DNA of 31,706 nt from Alphaproteobacteria bacterium. Its GTDB lineage: Bacteria > Pseudomonadota > Alphaproteobacteria > Micavibrionales > UBA1664. The translations under genes and the position numbers were made by a program. This document shows positions 9,266-17,876 of this stretch, in pieces; positions within the stretch are counted from its first letter, which is position 1, and every line of letters begins with the position of its first letter. Location: NCBI GenBank assembly GCA_018969935.1, contig JAGWXJ010000004.1, forward strand, positions 1 through 31,706, in the 5' to 3' direction. The notes beneath the pieces were generated by a model, which worked only from the letters and a program-made list of their open reading frames with translations, was not told the origin of the DNA and did not search any database.

Positions 9266-10170
9266 TGTTTAAAGGCATCAACACGGCACTGGTCACACCT
9301 TTCAAAAACGGCGCATTCGATGAAGCCGCGTTCCGCAGCCTTGTGGAATGGCAGATTGAAAGCGGCATCCACGGCCTCGTCCCCTGCGGCACAACGGGCG
9401 AAAGCCCGACCCTGACGGATGAGGAACAGCTCAACATCATCGGTGTCTGCATCTCGCAGGCGCAAGGCCGTGTGCCTGTCATTGCGGGGTGTGGCTCCAA
9501 CAACACGGCGCATGCCATACACCTGACCCAAATGGCCGAGCAGCTGGGCGCATCCGCCGCGCTGCATGTCGCGCCCTATTACAACAAACCCACGCAGGAA
9601 GGCCTGTACCAGCACTTCAAGGCGGTGCACGATGCAACCGATATCCCGATTATCATCTACAACATCCCCGGCCGCTCGGTCGTCAACATCGCCGATGATA
9701 CGATGGCGCGCCTGGCGCAACTCCCGCGTATTGCGGGCATCAAGGATTCAACGGGCGACATTACAAAGCCCCTGCGCTTGCGGGAATCCTGCGGCAATGG
9801 CTTTGCCCAACTCACAGGCGAGGATGCTCTGGTTCTGCCCTACCTTGCCCAGGGCGGTCACGGCGTCATCTCGGTCACATCCAACATCGCGCCCAAACGC
9901 TGTGTGGCATTGTACGATGCGTGGTCACGCGGCGATATAGCAACGGCACAGGCCCATAATAGGGCGCTCCTGCCATTGCACGATGCGCTGTTCTGCGAAA
10001 CCTCGCCAAGCCCTGCCAAATACGCAGCCAGCCGCTTGGGTTTCGGTAACGAAAGCGTGCGCCTGCCGCTGGTGCCCGCATCCGCCAACGCCCGCGCCCG
10101 TGTCGATGCCGCATTGAAATCGCTGGGCATATCCCAAAAGCCATCGGCCCAAAGGGCCTTTGTGCCCTGA
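9265..10170 (+). CDS. dapA: 4-hydroxy-tetrahydrodipicolinate synthase
   Basis: A 301-residue TIM-barrel aldolase. It condenses pyruvate with aspartate semialdehyde, the committed step to diaminopimelate and lysine, so it feeds peptidoglycan synthesis. Visible motifs: MFKGINTALVTPF at the N-terminus, GLVPCGTTGESPTL with the catalytic Thr-Thr pair, VAPYYNKPTQEGLYQHF, IYNIPGRS with the catalytic Tyr (Y132), and IAGIKDSTGD with the Schiff-base lysine K160. GEDALVLPYLAQGGHGVISVTSN near the C-terminus also fits. Two in-frame ATGs exist, 9256 and 9265; I prefer 9265 because the family starts MFKG. A weak TTGGTG-18-TTGAAT element ends 7 nt before 9265 and could make a leaderless mRNA. A long hairpin covers both possible starts. 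The gene lies 70 bp after odhA. Confidence 0.96.
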   Translation: MFKGINTALVTPFKNGAFDEAAFRSLVEWQIESGIHGLVPCGTTGESPTLTDEEQLNIIGVCISQAQGRVPVIAGCGSNNTAHAIHLTQMAEQLGASAALHVAPYYNKPTQEGLYQHFKAVHDATDIPIIIYNIPGRSVVNIADDTMARLAQLPRIAGIKDSTGDITKPLRLRESCGNGFAQLTGEDALVLPYLAQGGHGVISVTSNIAPKRCVALYDAWSRGDIATAQAHNRALLPLHDALFCETSPSPAKYAASRLGFGNESVRLPLVPASANARARVDAALKSLGISQKPSAQRAFVP

Positions 10171-10182
10171 GCTTGCTTTTAC

Positions 10183-10212
10183 CCATGCCCGCCTGTACCT
10201 AAAGGGGCATGG
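10183..10212 (+). other. Inverted repeat covering the ABC transporter start codon
   Basis: CCATGCCC (10183-10190) and GGGCATGG (10205-10212) are perfect 8-bp arms separated by 14 nt, and the right arm contains the ATG at 10209. On read-through mRNA from dapA this would sequester the start. It also covers a weak TTGCTT-17-TACCTA promoter candidate that ends 7 nt before the ATG. Confidence 0.55.
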
Positions 10213-12050
10213 ATAACACCGCAATCATCAACCGCCTCCCGCCCGAGGGGTTAAAAACCCTTCCCGACAAAGTCTGGCCTTTCATCTGGTTTTTCCTGCG
10301 CCAGATAAAAGGGCGCTTTGCCGTACTCGCAATACTCGGCGTGTTTGGCGCGATTGCGCATACATCGGCATCCTACTTTTTTGGCCTGATTGTCGATGTC
10401 TTCGTAAACACCACGAAGGGCGGCGATATCTGGGCCGCCATGACAACGCCGCTGGCCCTGTATATCGGGCTGGTGCTTGTGGCTTCGCCCGTGCTGTACA
10501 ACACGCAAGGCTGGCTCAAGGCCGTCACGCTGCCGTACTTCACCATGCTGGTGCGCCGCCAGCTGGCGCTTTACCTGCACAACCATTCCTACCGCTACTT
10601 TCAGGATGACTTCGCGGGCCGCTTGGCCGGCAAGGTCACCGAGATGCCGCACGCCATCTACATGATCATAAGCGACATCATCGGCGCGTTCATTTATGCA
10701 GGCATAACATCCGTTACAACGCTGGCCATTTTTGTATGGGTTGGCCCTTACTTTGCCATCGCAACGGCCGCGTACATCACGCTGTACTTCATCAACCTCA
10801 ATTACTTCATGGCGAAGGTAACAGGGTTGTCCGAGCTTGCGGCCCGCAAGCGCAGCGTCATGCGCGGGCGCTTTGTCGATATTCTCTCCAACATCCTGCT
10901 CGTGAAAATCTTCGCAAGGCGCGACCACGAGGACCGCTATTTCACCGAAAGCCTACATGATTTCGGCGCAGCCGCCTCCGCCGAGGAAGTGAAGGTCACA
11001 CGCATGTTCCGCGTCCAGCACGTCATGAACTCGTCTTTCATGATTGTCCTGTGCCTCATGGCCATCCATGGCTGGCAAACCGGCGCCATGGATACGGCGA
11101 AAATCGCGATGCTTCTGCCGCTGGCCTCCAACATGCTCAGCGCAACCTTCTGGCTCTCCGAGGTGTATACCGCCTTCTTCGAGCGCCTAGGCGAAATTCA
11201 GGAAGGCATGGATACAATCGTCCACGCCCACGATGTGACCGACAAGCCCTCCGCCCCCGCGCTTACAGTACGCAACGCGGCAATCAAGTTTGATAATGTC
11301 ACGTTCAATTACCCCTCCCGCCCGATGTTTGAAGGTTTTAACCTGCACATCCCCGCACACCAGCGTGTAGGGCTGGTTGGCCCGTCTGGCGCTGGCAAAA
11401 GCACACTCATGCAACTGCTCTTGCGTTTGCATGATGTACAGGCAGGCCGTGTTGAAATTGACGGGCAAGATATTGCCAGCGTCACGCAAGATAGCCTGCG
11501 CGGGCAAATCGCGTTCATTCCCCAAATGGCCGACATGCTCCACCGCACCGTTCGCGAAAACATCGCCTACGGCATGCTCGATGCTTCTGAAGCACAGATT
11601 ATAGAGGCCGCAAAAGCCGCACAGGCACATGACTTTATTCTGGGCCTGCGCGATTCCAAAGGCGGGCAGGGCTACGATGCCATGGTGGGCGAAAGGGGCG
11701 TGAAACTCTCGGGCGGCCAGCGCCAGCGCATCGCCATCGCGCGCGCCATCCTCAAAAACGCACCCATCGTGGTGCTGGACGAAGCAACGTCTTCACTGGA
11801 TTCGGAATCCGAGAAACTGATTCAGGAAAGCCTGAAAACCCTCATGCAGGGCCGCACCGTTGTGGCCATCGCGCACCGTCTTTCCACCATCGCGCACCTT
11901 GATAGGCTCATCGTCATGGATCAAGGCCGCATAGAGGAAGACGGCACACACGAAGGTCTGCTGGCCAAGGGCGGGCTTTATGCCCGCCTCTGGAATCTGC
12001 AGTCTGGTGGTTTTTTGGGCGAAACCCCGCGTCATGAATTTGGTGATTGA
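10209..12050 (+). CDS. ABC exporter half-transporter (membrane domain fused to ATPase)
   Basis: A 613-residue type IV ABC exporter of the MsbA/LmrA architecture, expected to work as a homodimer in the inner membrane. Residues about 30-330 hold six predicted membrane helices, beginning with FAVLAILGVFGAIAHTSASYFFGLIVDVF. The nucleotide-binding domain has Walker A GPSGAGKST (391-399), signature LSGGQRQRIAIARA (from 500), and Walker B IVVLDEATSS (520-529) with catalytic E525. H-loop AIAHRLSTI follows. The substrate cannot be read from the sequence; lipids, drugs and peptides are all possible. The ATG at 10209 has AAAGGGG directly before it, too close to act as a normal Shine-Dalgarno. It follows dapA by 38 bp and may share its transcript, though no functional link is evident. 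Confidence 0.93.
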   Translation: MDNTAIINRLPPEGLKTLPDKVWPFIWFFLRQIKGRFAVLAILGVFGAIAHTSASYFFGLIVDVFVNTTKGGDIWAAMTTPLALYIGLVLVASPVLYNTQGWLKAVTLPYFTMLVRRQLALYLHNHSYRYFQDDFAGRLAGKVTEMPHAIYMIISDIIGAFIYAGITSVTTLAIFVWVGPYFAIATAAYITLYFINLNYFMAKVTGLSELAARKRSVMRGRFVDILSNILLVKIFARRDHEDRYFTESLHDFGAAASAEEVKVTRMFRVQHVMNSSFMIVLCLMAIHGWQTGAMDTAKIAMLLPLASNMLSATFWLSEVYTAFFERLGEIQEGMDTIVHAHDVTDKPSAPALTVRNAAIKFDNVTFNYPSRPMFEGFNLHIPAHQRVGLVGPSGAGKSTLMQLLLRLHDVQAGRVEIDGQDIASVTQDSLRGQIAFIPQMADMLHRTVRENIAYGMLDASEAQIIEAAKAAQAHDFILGLRDSKGGQGYDAMVGERGVKLSGGQRQRIAIARAILKNAPIVVLDEATSSLDSESEKLIQESLKTLMQGRTVVAIAHRLSTIAHLDRLIVMDQGRIEEDGTHEGLLAKGGLYARLWNLQSGGFLGETPRHEFGD

Positions 12051-12051
12051 T

Positions 12052-12080
12052 TGGACATAAATACAAAGTCCTTGTAAAAC
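12052..12080 (+). promoter_or_regulatory. Promoter of the 124-residue Cys-rich protein gene, leaderless layout
   Basis: TGGACA (12052-12057), a 17-bp spacer and TAAAAC (12075-12080), then 6 nt to the ATG at 12087. No Shine-Dalgarno is present. The -35 box begins 2 nt after the end of the ABC transporter gene. Confidence 0.5.
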
Positions 12081-12086
12081 ACCTGC

Positions 12087-12461
12087 ATGGCCAAACTAAA
12101 AAAACCTGTAAAGCTCATCGACTATGCCGCCGAGGCATCAGCCCTATTCAAACGCGCGGTGTATGCCAATATCACCGAGGCTGCGGGCTCCATGGTATTC
12201 AACCGCTGCACCCACCCGATTAGCGGCATTGATGGGCAGGATACATGCGATTTACCGGTTGATGGCATAGCCCTTATAGACCAGACAAAACAGCAGCAGG
12301 ATGGCGGGCCCGCCCCCAACCGCTGCTGCGTACATTGGGAATGTGCGGCCTATAAAAGCGGCGGCGTGGATACCTCAAGGGTCTACGATGGCAGCGATTA
12401 CGCATCCGAACTGGATGGCATTGTAAAAGCCGCAAAACAGGCCCTTAAACCCGGCGTATAA
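12087..12461 (+). CDS. Hypothetical Cys-rich small protein
   Basis: I do not recognise this 124-residue protein. It has five cysteines (C41, C54, C80, C81, C86) plus H43 and H83, in the blocks FNRCTHP, DTCDLP and NRCCVHWEC. That spacing could hold one zinc ion or an iron-sulfur cluster, or the cysteines could be structural. There is no signal peptide or membrane segment, so it is probably cytoplasmic. The N-terminus is basic (MAKLKKPVKLIDYAAEA) and the C-terminus is a predicted amphipathic helix (DYASELDGIVKAAKQAL). Codon use matches the neighbours, and the gene has its own promoter. It lies between the ABC exporter and odhB; nothing in the context gives a function. The reading frame and composition support a real gene. 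Confidence 0.7.
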   Translation: MAKLKKPVKLIDYAAEASALFKRAVYANITEAAGSMVFNRCTHPISGIDGQDTCDLPVDGIALIDQTKQQQDGGPAPNRCCVHWECAAYKSGGVDTSRVYDGSDYASELDGIVKAAKQALKPGV

Positions 12462-12540
12462 CCACCCGTAACCCCTTGACCGTAAGGCCCCGCCGTGCCA
12501 CATCTTTGGCACCGCAACTAAACGCATTTTAGGGCAATCC

Positions 12541-13758
12541 ATGGCTAACATCGTCGTTCCCTCTCTGGGTGAATCCGTTTCCGAAGCAACCGTCGCCAAA
12601 TGGCTGAAAAAAGAGGGCGATGCCGTCAAGGCCGATGAGCCGCTGGTCGAACTTGAAACCGATAAAGTAACGGTCGAGGTCAATGCGCCATCCGCAGGTA
12701 CGCTCTCGCTTATCACTGTCAAGGCTGGCTCCTCCGTTAAACCGGGCAGCATCTTGGGTGAAATCGGCGTAGGCGCCCCCGCAAACCAAAGCGCAAAACC
12801 TGCCGAGGCACCTAAGCCCGCAGCGGCCCCTGCACCAGCCGCCGCACCCGCTGCATCCGATGCGCAGTCTGGCCCCGCAGCCCGCAAAATGATGGCCGAT
12901 AACAACGTAAGCCCCGCCGCCATCGAAGGCACGGGCAAGGATGGCCGCGTCACAAAAGGCGATGTCATTGCCCACATGGCGGCCCCCGTGGCAGCACCGG
13001 CTCCTGCCGCTGCACCCGCACCGGCTGCCAAGCCCTCGGCCCCGCGCGAACTCAAGGGCCGCGAGGAACGCGTCCGCATGACGCGCCTGCGCCAGACAAT
13101 CGCAAAACGCCTGAAGGAAGCGCAAAACACGGCGGCGATGCTCACCACCTTCAACGAAATCGATATGACGAACCTTCTTGCGCTGCGCGAGCAGTACAAG
13201 GACAAGTTCGAAAAACGCCACGGCGTCAAACTCGGCTTCATGGGCTTCTTCGTGAAGGCCGCCATTCAGGCCCTCAAGGAATGGCCTGCCGTGAACGCCG
13301 AAATTGACGGCGAGGACATCATCTACAAAAACTACTACGACATCGGCGTAGCCGTCTCCACGCCGCAAGGTCTGGTTGTGCCTGTCGTGCGTGATGCCGA
13401 TACCAAAAACCTTTCCGGTATCGAAAAGGATATCGGCGACTACGCCAAAAAAGCGCGTGACGGCCAGCTCGCTCCCGCCGATATGATGGGCGGTACCTTC
13501 ACTATCACCAACGGCGGTGTGTTTGGCTCGCTCATGTCCACGCCTATCCTCAACACGCCGCAGGTTGGTATCCTCGGCATGCACAAAACCCAGCAGCGCC
13601 CGATCGTGATGCCCGATGGCAGCATTCAGGCCCGCCCCATGATGTACGTGGCCCTCAGCTACGACCACCGCATCATCGATGGCCGCGAGGCCGTCAGCTT
13701 CCTCGTCCGCGTCAAAGACTGCATCGAGGATCCGGCCCGTCTGGTTTTGGAAATCTAA
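12541..13758 (+). CDS. odhB: Dihydrolipoyllysine succinyltransferase, E2 of 2-oxoglutarate dehydrogenase
   Basis: A 405-residue E2 core protein that takes the succinyl group from OdhA on its lipoyl arm and passes it to CoA. Domains in order: one lipoyl domain (1-75) with the lipoylated K42 in ELETDKVTVEV; an Ala/Pro linker; a peripheral-subunit-binding domain (about 110-150, with ARKMMADNNV and GKDGRVTKGDVIAHM); a second linker; and the acyltransferase domain from about 175. The catalytic motif HRIIDGREAV places H376 and D380. VTVEV around the lipoyl lysine and FNEIDMTNLLALR are typical of succinyl- rather than acetyltransferases. AGGG at 12531-12534 is a plausible Shine-Dalgarno 6 nt before the ATG. 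The next feature is a strong terminator, and no lpd gene follows. Confidence 0.97.
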   Translation: MANIVVPSLGESVSEATVAKWLKKEGDAVKADEPLVELETDKVTVEVNAPSAGTLSLITVKAGSSVKPGSILGEIGVGAPANQSAKPAEAPKPAAAPAPAAAPAASDAQSGPAARKMMADNNVSPAAIEGTGKDGRVTKGDVIAHMAAPVAAPAPAAAPAPAAKPSAPRELKGREERVRMTRLRQTIAKRLKEAQNTAAMLTTFNEIDMTNLLALREQYKDKFEKRHGVKLGFMGFFVKAAIQALKEWPAVNAEIDGEDIIYKNYYDIGVAVSTPQGLVVPVVRDADTKNLSGIEKDIGDYAKKARDGQLAPADMMGGTFTITNGGVFGSLMSTPILNTPQVGILGMHKTQQRPIVMPDGSIQARPMMYVALSYDHRIIDGREAVSFLVRVKDCIEDPARLVLEI

Positions 13759-13791
13759 ACTTTCCTGAATCACAAAATTTCAAATTTGGTT

Positions 13792-13826
13792 CCGCGGCAA
13801 TTTGGTTATTGCCGCGGTTCTTTTTT
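13792..13826 (+). terminator. Rho-independent terminator after odhB
   Basis: CCGCGGCAA (13792-13800) and TTGCCGCGG (13809-13817) form a perfect 9-bp stem with an 8-nt loop, followed by TTCTTTTTT. It closes the odhA-to-odhB region. Confidence 0.92.
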
Positions 13827-13878
13827 GGCTGTTTAGTTTTAGAAACTACAAAAAACAAAAAAGCAGGGAGAAGTTTCT

Positions 13879-14943
13879 ATGGCGCTATCCAAAGCGGCGG
13901 GGCCGCTCGTTTCCGTTTTTCTGGCATTCAACTTTTTGGCGGGCAACGCCGCGGCGCAGTCGTTCCTTGAGCCGCAAAAGCTTACGTTGCCAGCCCCCAC
14001 GGTAGGCGAGATGGAAATCGCGCGCACGGTCGTGTCCGCACGTTTGGCTGAAAACAAGGTCGGCATGCCGGGCAGCCACGGCCACAAGCTGGATAAACCT
14101 GTCGGCGCCTGCATCGTTGATTTATGGGACAACAGCATCTCCGTCACGCGCGCTCGTAAGGAATTGCAGCGCGCGGCGCTTGTGCAGTCGCTCATATCGC
14201 CTGAATTCGGCGCGGCCCTCAGGTACATCCCGCATCACCGTATCGGGCTGCACATCGCCTTCTTTGAACACAAGGCATACTCCATTTTTCCAAATAATCA
14301 GGGCTGGCTGATTGTGGACGAGGAATCCCGCTTCGATATCGCCCGCATGATCAAGGAAGTAAGCTACCCAAGCCCCGGTTACACCCGCACCGATATCGCG
14401 GTCGAATACGCGCTCGATAAACTGCAGGATTGCAAAACCGATGGTGCGGAGGGCGTCAACGTCATCGACATCATGACGGATGGCAAGCTCAACTTTGTCG
14501 GCTGCCTGCCGAACTCATACGATTGCCATCAGGGCATACCCTTTGCCCTAGCCGCGCGTAACGAGGCGGTGAAGCGCGGCGTCACCATCAACGTCCTCGC
14601 CATGGTCATTGAAAGGGAACAGGATCTGCCCGAATGGGCGCGCCGCTTCATGATGACACCGGCAGGCGAGGAACAGGTCAGCCTCGGCCTGCGGTCCGTG
14701 GGCGATACCGTGAAGCCCGGCATGCTGTTTATTTTGCCGGATGCCGAAAAGCAGAACGCCGCCGAATGGGTATCCGCCTTCAAGGAACTCAAAACCCGCA
14801 AACTCATCATTGAAATGGGCCTCGGCCCCGATGGTTGGAACCGCTTTGCACACGCCCGTGGCCTGCCGCAAATCGGCCTCGGTCAGACGGTGGTGGAGGG
14901 CAGAATTCCCGCTTCCGGCCAGCTGGCGTTAAAGCCGCAGTAA
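13879..14943 (+). CDS. Secreted DUF1194-like (vWA-fold) protein with degenerate metal site
   Basis: A 354-residue exported protein. Residues 1-27 form a signal peptide (hydrophobic core VSVFLAFNFLAG, cleavage near NAAAQ-S). The rest resembles the DUF1194 branch of von Willebrand A domains: ACIVDLWDNSISVTRARKELQ sits where the family has 'DvSgSV' and its following helix. VNVIDIMTDGKLNFVGC aligns with 'RVIDVSGDG', and ARNEAVKRGVTINVLAMVIE with 'aRdaAvaaGitINGLpI'. The metal-ion-dependent adhesion motif DxSxS is changed to DLWDNS, so metal binding is doubtful. The start at 13879 is supported by a strong Shine-Dalgarno AGGGAGAAG (13864-13872). It stands alone between the odhB terminator and gyrA. 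Function unknown; a periplasmic protein-binding role is possible. Confidence 0.75.
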   Translation: MALSKAAGPLVSVFLAFNFLAGNAAAQSFLEPQKLTLPAPTVGEMEIARTVVSARLAENKVGMPGSHGHKLDKPVGACIVDLWDNSISVTRARKELQRAALVQSLISPEFGAALRYIPHHRIGLHIAFFEHKAYSIFPNNQGWLIVDEESRFDIARMIKEVSYPSPGYTRTDIAVEYALDKLQDCKTDGAEGVNVIDIMTDGKLNFVGCLPNSYDCHQGIPFALAARNEAVKRGVTINVLAMVIEREQDLPEWARRFMMTPAGEEQVSLGLRSVGDTVKPGMLFILPDAEKQNAAEWVSAFKELKTRKLIIEMGLGPDGWNRFAHARGLPQIGLGQTVVEGRIPASGQLALKPQ

Positions 14944-15003
14944 AACGGGCAAAAAAGCGTTTAAAAACAACAAGATAAAAACGTCGAAAAAAGCCGAAAA
15001 TGC

Positions 15004-15032
15004 TTGGTTTTTAGGGCGTACTGCGCTACGCT
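15004..15032 (+). promoter_or_regulatory. Candidate gyrA promoter
   Basis: TTGGTT (15004-15009), a 17-bp spacer and TACGCT (15027-15032), giving a predicted leader of about 30 nt. An 11-bp direct repeat AGCCGAAAATG occurs at 14992-15002, just upstream, and again at 15061-15071 over the gyrA start codon. Confidence 0.45.
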
Positions 15033-15068
15033 GTCGGCTGATTTTTGCAACACGCTGGATAGCCGAAA

Positions 15069-17843
15069 ATGAACGCGAAAAACGCACCCGAACAAACCCC
15101 GCCGAGCGGCGAGAATTTCCCCGTCATCCATCTCGAAGACGAGATGAAAAAATCGTATCTCGATTACGCGATGTCGGTCATCGTATCGCGTGCGCTGCCC
15201 GATGCGCGTGACGGTTTGAAGCCCGTCCACCGCCGCATTCTGTACGCCATGAAGGACGGCGGTTACGATAGCAGCAAGCCTTACAAAAAATCCGCGCGTA
15301 TCGTCGGTGACGTCATGGGTAAATACCACCCGCACGGCGACTCCGCCATCTACGATGCTATGGTCCGCATGGCGCAGGATTTCTCGATGCGCCTGCCTGT
15401 CATCGACGGTCAGGGTAACTTCGGCTCCATGGATGGCGATAGCCCCGCCGCCATGCGTTACACCGAGGCGCGTCTGGCCAAAGCCGGCGAGGCAATTCTC
15501 GAAGACTACGACAAGGACACGGTTGATTTCCGCCCCAACTACGATGAGTCGATTTACGAACCCGTCGTCCTGCCATCCCGCGTGCCCAACCTGCTGGTCA
15601 ACGGCGCGGGCGGTATTGCGGTCGGTATGGCTACCAACATCCCCCCGCACAATTTGGCTGAAGTCATTGATGGCTGCATCGCCTATGTCGATAACAACGA
15701 CATTTCCATCGAGGAAATGATGGCGATTATTCCCGGGCCGGATTTCCCAACAGGCGGCCAGATCCTTGGCCGCGCGGGCATCCGCGCTGCCTACACCACG
15801 GGCAACGGCTCCGTGATGATGCGCGCCAAAACCACAATCGAGGAAATCAGGAAAGACCGTGAGGCGATTATCGTCCACGAAGTGCCCTATCAGGTCAACA
15901 AATCCAAACTGCTCGAGCGCATGGCCGAACTTGTGCGCGAAAAACAGGTGGAAGGCATTGCCGACCTGCGCGATGAATCCGACCGTGACGGCGTGCGCGT
16001 CGTCATCGAACTCAAGCGCGACGCGCAGGGCGATGTGGTTCTCAACCAGCTCTACAAATTCACGCCGCTGCAAACCAGCTTCCCGTGCAACATGCTGGCG
16101 CTCAACCATGGCCGCCCGCAAACCTTCAACCTCAAACAGTTCATCGAGGCCTTCGTCAAATTCCGCGAGGAAGTAATTACGCGCCGCACAATCTACGAAC
16201 TGGGCAAAGCGCGTGAACGCGGCCACGTCTTGGCTGGTCTTGCCGTTGCCGTTGCCAACATCGATGAAGTGATTGCGATTATCCGCAACGCAAAAGACCC
16301 GCAAATCGCGCGCGAACAACTCATGGGCAAGGACTGGCCCGCGAAGGATGTCGCCCCGCTGATTGCGCTTATTGATGACCCCGAATACCCCGTGTCCGAA
16401 AAAGGCACATACAAAATGTCGGAAGTGCAGGCAAAAGCCATCTTGGACCTGCGCCTCCACCGCCTCACGGGCCTCGAGCGCGATAAAATCGGCGATGAGC
16501 TGAAAGAGGTCACGGACCAGATCCGCGAATACCTCGAAATTCTTGCCTCGCGTGAAAAACTGCTGACGCTCCTGAAAAACGAGCTGATTGCCGTCAAAAC
16601 CCAATTCGGCACCCCGCGCCGTACCGAACTGGTCGAGAACTACGATGAAATGGACATCGAGGATCTCATCCAGCGTGAAGACATGGTGGTGACTGTTTCC
16701 AACGCGGGCTACGCCAAACGCGTACCGCTCAGCACCTACCGCGCGCAAAAACGCGGCGGCAAGGGCAAGTCGGGCATGTCCACGAAGGAAGATGATTTCG
16801 TGACCGACTTGTTTGTAGCAAGCACGCACACGCCTATTCTGTTCTTCACCTCGCGCGGCATCGTCCACAAAATGAAGGTCTGGCAACTGCCGCTCGGTAA
16901 CGCGCAGGCACGCGGCAAGGCCCTCATCAACATGATGCCCCTCGAACAGGGCGAAAACGTCAGCGTTTACCTAAGGCTCCCCGAAAACGAGGAACTATGG
17001 GACAAGCTGGACCTGATGTTCGCAACATCCCACGGCACCGTCCGCCGCAACAAACTCTCCGACTTCCGTAACATCAGGTCATCGGGCCTGATTGCAATGA
17101 AGCTGGAGGAAGGCGAGAAGCTGGTATCCGTCAAAATCTGCAAGGAAGGGGAGGATGTACTCCTCGCCACCAAGGACGGCAAGGCGATAAGGTTCGAAGT
17201 TGCTGATATCAGGCAGTTCGCGGGCCGCACATCCACGGGCGTTCGCGGTATCAAGCTGGCCGGCAAGGATGAAGTGATGTCCATGTCCATCCTCAGGCAC
17301 ATCGATGCAACGCCGGAGGAACGCGCCGCCTACATCAAACGCGCGAATGCCTTGAGGGGCGCCGAGGAAGGCGACGCCGATGAGGAAGTATCGGCAGCCG
17401 CCACCATCTCCGAAGATAAATTCAAGGAGATGCAGGCAGCCGAACAGTTCCTGCTGTGCGTCACCGACAAAGGCTACGGCAAGCGTACATCTGCGTACGA
17501 TTACCGCGTCACGGGCCGCGGTGGTTCAGGCATCACGAACATGAACCTCACCGCCAAAAACGGCAAAATGGTTGCAACCTTCCCCGTGGTCGATGATCAC
17601 CAGATCATGCTCGTCACCAACGAAGGCCAGATGATCAGAACGCCGGTTAAGGACATCCGTTTCACGGGCAGGGCCACCCAAGGCGTCCGCGTCTTCAACG
17701 TGGAAGGCGACGCAAAGGTAGTTTCCGTCGCATGGCTCACCCACGATGAAAGTGACGATGCCGAATTGCCGGAGGGCACGGAGGGCGTAGAAGGTGATGC
17801 ACCCATCACGGAAGCCTCACCCGAAACCCAGAACAACGAATAA
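15069..17843 (+). CDS. gyrA: DNA gyrase subunit A
   Basis: A 924-residue subunit that cuts and rejoins DNA in the gyrase heterotetramer, introducing negative supercoils with GyrB. The N-terminal block SRALPDARDGLKPVHRRILY is canonical. The quinolone-resistance region KYHPHGDSAIYDAMVRMAQ keeps Ser92 and Asp96, equivalent to E. coli S83 and D87. The catalytic tyrosine is Y131 in MRYTEARL. The GyrA box QKRGGKG (560-566) opens the C-terminal DNA-wrapping beta-pinwheel and separates GyrA from ParC. An acidic tail (about 895-924) is rich in Glu and Asp. Length is normal. There is no clear Shine-Dalgarno apart from GGAT about 13 nt upstream. A hairpin follows the stop codon. A very long open frame runs antisense through this gene but is a codon-bias shadow. 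Confidence 0.98.
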   Translation: MNAKNAPEQTPPSGENFPVIHLEDEMKKSYLDYAMSVIVSRALPDARDGLKPVHRRILYAMKDGGYDSSKPYKKSARIVGDVMGKYHPHGDSAIYDAMVRMAQDFSMRLPVIDGQGNFGSMDGDSPAAMRYTEARLAKAGEAILEDYDKDTVDFRPNYDESIYEPVVLPSRVPNLLVNGAGGIAVGMATNIPPHNLAEVIDGCIAYVDNNDISIEEMMAIIPGPDFPTGGQILGRAGIRAAYTTGNGSVMMRAKTTIEEIRKDREAIIVHEVPYQVNKSKLLERMAELVREKQVEGIADLRDESDRDGVRVVIELKRDAQGDVVLNQLYKFTPLQTSFPCNMLALNHGRPQTFNLKQFIEAFVKFREEVITRRTIYELGKARERGHVLAGLAVAVANIDEVIAIIRNAKDPQIAREQLMGKDWPAKDVAPLIALIDDPEYPVSEKGTYKMSEVQAKAILDLRLHRLTGLERDKIGDELKEVTDQIREYLEILASREKLLTLLKNELIAVKTQFGTPRRTELVENYDEMDIEDLIQREDMVVTVSNAGYAKRVPLSTYRAQKRGGKGKSGMSTKEDDFVTDLFVASTHTPILFFTSRGIVHKMKVWQLPLGNAQARGKALINMMPLEQGENVSVYLRLPENEELWDKLDLMFATSHGTVRRNKLSDFRNIRSSGLIAMKLEEGEKLVSVKICKEGEDVLLATKDGKAIRFEVADIRQFAGRTSTGVRGIKLAGKDEVMSMSILRHIDATPEERAAYIKRANALRGAEEGDADEEVSAAATISEDKFKEMQAAEQFLLCVTDKGYGKRTSAYDYRVTGRGGSGITNMNLTAKNGKMVATFPVVDDHQIMLVTNEGQMIRTPVKDIRFTGRATQGVRVFNVEGDAKVVSVAWLTHDESDDAELPEGTEGVEGDAPITEASPETQNNE

Positions 17844-17848
17844 AAGGA

Positions 17849-17868
17849 AACCCCGCGCAAGCGGGGTT
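17849..17868. terminator. Bidirectional terminator-like hairpin between gyrA and the TPR gene
   Basis: AACCCCGC-GCAA-GCGGGGTT is a perfect 8-bp stem with a GNRA loop. To the right it is followed only by CT; to the left (minus strand) by CCTTTTATT. It may therefore serve the minus-strand TPR gene as much as gyrA. Confidence 0.65.
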
Positions 17869-17876
17869 CTAAAATG

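Noticed and set aside
12529..13773. 414-codon open frame antisense to odhB
   Set aside because: Gly/Arg/Cys-rich antisense of the Ala/Pro linkers and catalytic domain of E2.
15342..15356. Quinolone-resistance substitutions in gyrA
   Set aside because: Ser92 and Asp96 are the susceptible residues.
14961..16886. 641-codon open frame antisense to gyrA
   Set aside because: Lies within a certain gene; composition rich in His/Val/Asp typical of antisense reading of GC-rich codons; no start signals or family similarity.
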